The position numbers were made by a program, and so were the translations under genes. The notes under the pieces are model-generated. The model saw nothing but the letters and a program-made list of their open reading frames with translations, did not search any database and was not told the origin of the DNA. Of a DNA stretch of 8,153 bases, positions 6,321-8,153 are shown piece by piece; the stretch's first letter is position 1, and each line of letters begins with the position of its first letter. The DNA is from JAOUEA01 sp031364965 (GTDB taxonomy: Bacteria > Actinomycetota > UBA4738 > HRBIN12). The DNA lies in assembly GCA_031364965.1 (NCBI GenBank), contig JANLXF010000048.1, positions 1 through 8,153 of the forward strand. Direction: 5' to 3'.

Positions 6321-7916
6321 TCACGATCCGCGGGGCGGTCTGGGGTGGAGCAATCCGAACTCGTACCCGGCGACGAGCGCTTCCCACGATGCCTCGAGGA
6401 TGTTCTCGCTGATGCCCACGGTGGTCCACTCGAGTTCGCCGTTCGACATGTCGATCAGCACGCGCACCACGGCCCCGGTACCGATGTTCTCTTCGAGCAC
6501 GCGGACGCGGTAGTCCTCGAGCGTCATCTCGTCGAGCTCCGGATACTCGTTCGTGAGCGCCTTTCGGAGCGCGTTGTCGAGCGCGCCCACCGGCCCGTGG
6601 CCCTCGGCCGTCTCGATGTGCCGCTCCTCGTTCGTGATGACCTTGACGGTGGCCTCGGCCACCGCGCCCTCGTCCCAGCGCTCCGTGACGGTCGCCTGGT
6701 AGCTCTCCACCCGGAAGAAGCCCGACCGCCACCCGTGCGCCTTGCGCATCAGCAGCTCGAGGGAGGCGTCGGCCACCTCGAAGGTGTAACCGCGCGCCTC
6801 GAGCTCTTTCAACTCGGTCAGCAGCGCAGGGATGTCGGCGTCGGCGAGCTCCACGGAGAACTCGGCAGCCTTCATCCGGAGGGTCGCGGCCCCTCCGAGG
6901 TCGGAGGCCACCACGCCGCGCCGGTTGCCCACCGACTCGGGCTCGACGTGCTCGTAGGCCTGGGTGAGCCGGGCCACGCCGCTCGCGTGCAAACCGGCCT
7001 TGTGGGTGAAGGCGTACCTGCCGGCGTAGGGCTGGCGCGTGTCCGGCGCTACGTTCGCCACCTCGGCCACGTAGTGCGCGACCTCGGTGAGCCGCTCGAT
7101 CCCGCCCTCGGGGAGCACCGGGATCCCCATCTTCAGCGTGAGGTTCGCGGCGATCGGGATCAGGTCGGCGTTCCCCGTGCGCTCGCCATATCCGTTCACC
7201 ACGCCCTGCACCTGGAAGGCCCCGTGTTCCACCGCGACCAGCGAGTTCGCGACCGCGCAGCCCGCGTCGTTGTGCACATGGATCCCGAGCGGGGTCTCGG
7301 TGGTCGCGCGCACCTCGTCGACGATCCGCGCCACGTCGAAGGGCAACATGCCGCCGTTCGTGTCGCAGAGCACGAGGCGCTCGGCGCCGGCCTCCTCGGC
7401 GGCGGCGAGCACCCGCAGCGCGAACGCGGGATCGCTGCGGTACCCGTCGAAGAAGTGCTCGGCATCGAAGAACACGCGGCGCCCCTGACGACGCAGGAAT
7501 TCGATCGAGTCGCGCACCATGGCGACGCCTTCGTCGAGGTCGGTGCGCAGGGCCTCGGTCACGTGCATGTCCCAGGACTTGCCCACCAGGCACACGTATC
7601 CGGTCCCGGCGTCGAGGAGGTCGCGCAGGATGGCCGAGTCCTCGGCCTTCTCGCCCGCCTTTCGCGTCATCCCGAACGCCGTCAAGGTGCTGGTCCGCAG
7701 GGTTTCCTTCGTCGCGAGCTTGAAGAACTCGGTCTCGCGGGGGTTTGCGCCGGGCCAGCCCCCCTCGATGAACGGCACGCCGAGCTGATCGAGCTTGTGC
7801 AGGATCCGCAGACGATCCTCGATCGAGTACGAGAGTCCGGTCCCCTGGGCGCCGTCACGGAGCGTCGTGTCGTACAGCTCGACCTCGCGCACCGCCCCGG
7901 TGGTCTCGGTCGTCAT
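6321..7916 (-). CDS. cimA: (R)-citramalate synthase
   Basis: CimA condenses acetyl-CoA with pyruvate to (R)-citramalate, the first step of the threonine-independent route to 2-oxobutyrate and isoleucine. The 531-residue protein has the DRE-TIM aldolase-type barrel of the isopropylmalate synthase superfamily. YDTTLRDGAQ (15-24) holds the metal and catalytic Arg-Asp pair, HVHND (213-217) gives metal-binding histidines, NGYGERTGNADL is at 241-252 and HKAGLHASGV at 305-314. About 395-525 is a LeuA-type C-terminal domain, the usual site of feedback regulation. GLSYSIEDRLRI and FIEGGWPGANPRE are typical of the CimA branch rather than LeuA or homocitrate synthase, and the length suits that branch. 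The ATG overlaps the leuB stop (ATGA), and AAGGGG lies seven bases upstream, so the two genes are co-translated from one mRNA. Isoleucine is the likely feedback inhibitor, by family knowledge. Confidence 0.94.
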   Translation of the reverse strand: MTTETTGAVREVELYDTTLRDGAQGTGLSYSIEDRLRILHKLDQLGVPFIEGGWPGANPRETEFFKLATKETLRTSTLTAFGMTRKAGEKAEDSAILRDLLDAGTGYVCLVGKSWDMHVTEALRTDLDEGVAMVRDSIEFLRRQGRRVFFDAEHFFDGYRSDPAFALRVLAAAEEAGAERLVLCDTNGGMLPFDVARIVDEVRATTETPLGIHVHNDAGCAVANSLVAVEHGAFQVQGVVNGYGERTGNADLIPIAANLTLKMGIPVLPEGGIERLTEVAHYVAEVANVAPDTRQPYAGRYAFTHKAGLHASGVARLTQAYEHVEPESVGNRRGVVASDLGGAATLRMKAAEFSVELADADIPALLTELKELEARGYTFEVADASLELLMRKAHGWRSGFFRVESYQATVTERWDEGAVAEATVKVITNEERHIETAEGHGPVGALDNALRKALTNEYPELDEMTLEDYRVRVLEENIGTGAVVRVLIDMSNGELEWTTVGISENILEASWEALVAGYEFGLLHPRPPRGS

Positions 7917-8153
7917 GCGCCGGCCCCTTGGACCACGAGGTCGCCGACCTCGGCCGTTGTCACGCCCATCTCGCCGGCGCGCATGCTCTTCATCTGGCTC
8001 GTGGCCGCCCGGATGCCGCGGTCGACCATATCGGCGGCATCGTCCTCGCCCAGCTGCCGGAGCAGCATCTCGACCGCCCCGATCGCGGCGAGTGGGTTGA
8101 TCGTGCCCTTGCCGGCGTGATCGGGCGCGGTGCCGCCGATCGGTTCGAACATC
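7913..8153 (-). CDS. leuB: 3-isopropylmalate dehydrogenase-type decarboxylating dehydrogenase, C-terminal end (partial)
   Basis: Only about the last 79 residues are in the window; the gene continues past base 8153, and the Met at 8152 is internal. The fragment starts MFEPIGGTAPDHAGKGTINP, the C-terminal NAD-adenine loop of the isopropylmalate/isocitrate dehydrogenase family (usual form FEPVHGSAPDIAGKG). It continues with LAAIGAVEMLLRQLGEDDAA, the usual following helix. The Asp of APD, which favours NAD over NADP in this family, is kept; the usual His before the first Gly of HGSAPD is Gly here. In leucine synthesis the enzyme oxidises 3-isopropylmalate; in the citramalate route it oxidises 3-methylmalate to 2-oxobutyrate. 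The four-base overlap with cimA supports that second role. An isocitrate or tartrate dehydrogenase paralogue cannot be excluded from the fragment alone. Confidence 0.85.
   Translation of the reverse strand, partial: MFEPIGGTAPDHAGKGTINPLAAIGAVEMLLRQLGEDDAADMVDRGIRAATSQMKSMRAGEMGVTTAEVGDLVVQGAGA
7924..7929 (-). promoter_or_regulatory. Ribosome binding site of cimA
   Basis: AAGGGG on the minus strand lies seven bases before the cimA ATG and inside the last codons of leuB. Together with the ATGA overlap it supports coupled translation and fixes the cimA start. Confidence 0.5.

Noticed and set aside
6060..8120. A 686-residue open frame on the plus strand opposite cimA and leuB
   Set aside because: It is antisense to well-recognised enzymes, is rich in Arg, Gly, His and Leu as expected from reversed GC-rich codons, and shows no domain. 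Long antisense frames are common at this GC content.
1..8153. Mobile element, CRISPR array, toxin-antitoxin or defence genes
   Set aside because: I found no transposase or integrase, no regularly spaced repeats and no small paired genes. All six genes are housekeeping, signalling or envelope types with matching composition.

Overview
This is a high-GC window with six protein-coding genes, two of them cut by its ends. The GC-rich codons, GTG starts and protein types suggest a chromosomal segment of an Actinomycetota bacterium, possibly an uncultured lineage. That placement is inferred from composition and protein resemblance and was not tested. I see no RNA gene, transposase, phage gene, CRISPR array or integration site. 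Almost every base is coding, and no gap exceeds about 80 bases.

Plus strand, 1-4366. The window opens inside a large membrane-anchored cyclic-di-GMP enzyme. It has an integral membrane domain, a GAF-like region, PAS, GGDEF and EAL, with intact signature residues in both catalytic domains and an intact inhibitory RxxD site. Fifty bases after its stop is a secreted penicillin-binding protein of the PBP4/DacB (peptidase S13) family with all three active-site motifs.

Minus strand, 8153-4379. Reading leftward, the order is: the C-terminal end of a 3-isopropylmalate dehydrogenase-type enzyme (leuB); citramalate synthase (cimA), overlapping leuB by four bases; an exported phosphodiester glycosidase (NAGPA-domain protein); and a GNAT acetyltransferase 9 bases further on. 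The last gene converges on dacB across a 12-base gap.

The leuB-cimA pair points to isoleucine synthesis from pyruvate and acetyl-CoA through citramalate, with leuCD expected outside the window. The PBP4 protein and the NAGPA protein are both exported and probably act on the cell envelope or its glycans. Their proximity is only weak evidence of a joint role.

I did not find a convincing new multi-gene system. The best second-look items are the bifunctional c-di-GMP enzyme with its unassigned membrane sensor, a G-quadruplex-capable G-tract in the leader of the glycosidase gene, a perfect 14-bp inverted repeat and a related 14-bp palindrome inside that gene, promoter-like hexamers set very close to start codons, and an unusual NAD-loop sequence in the leuB fragment.
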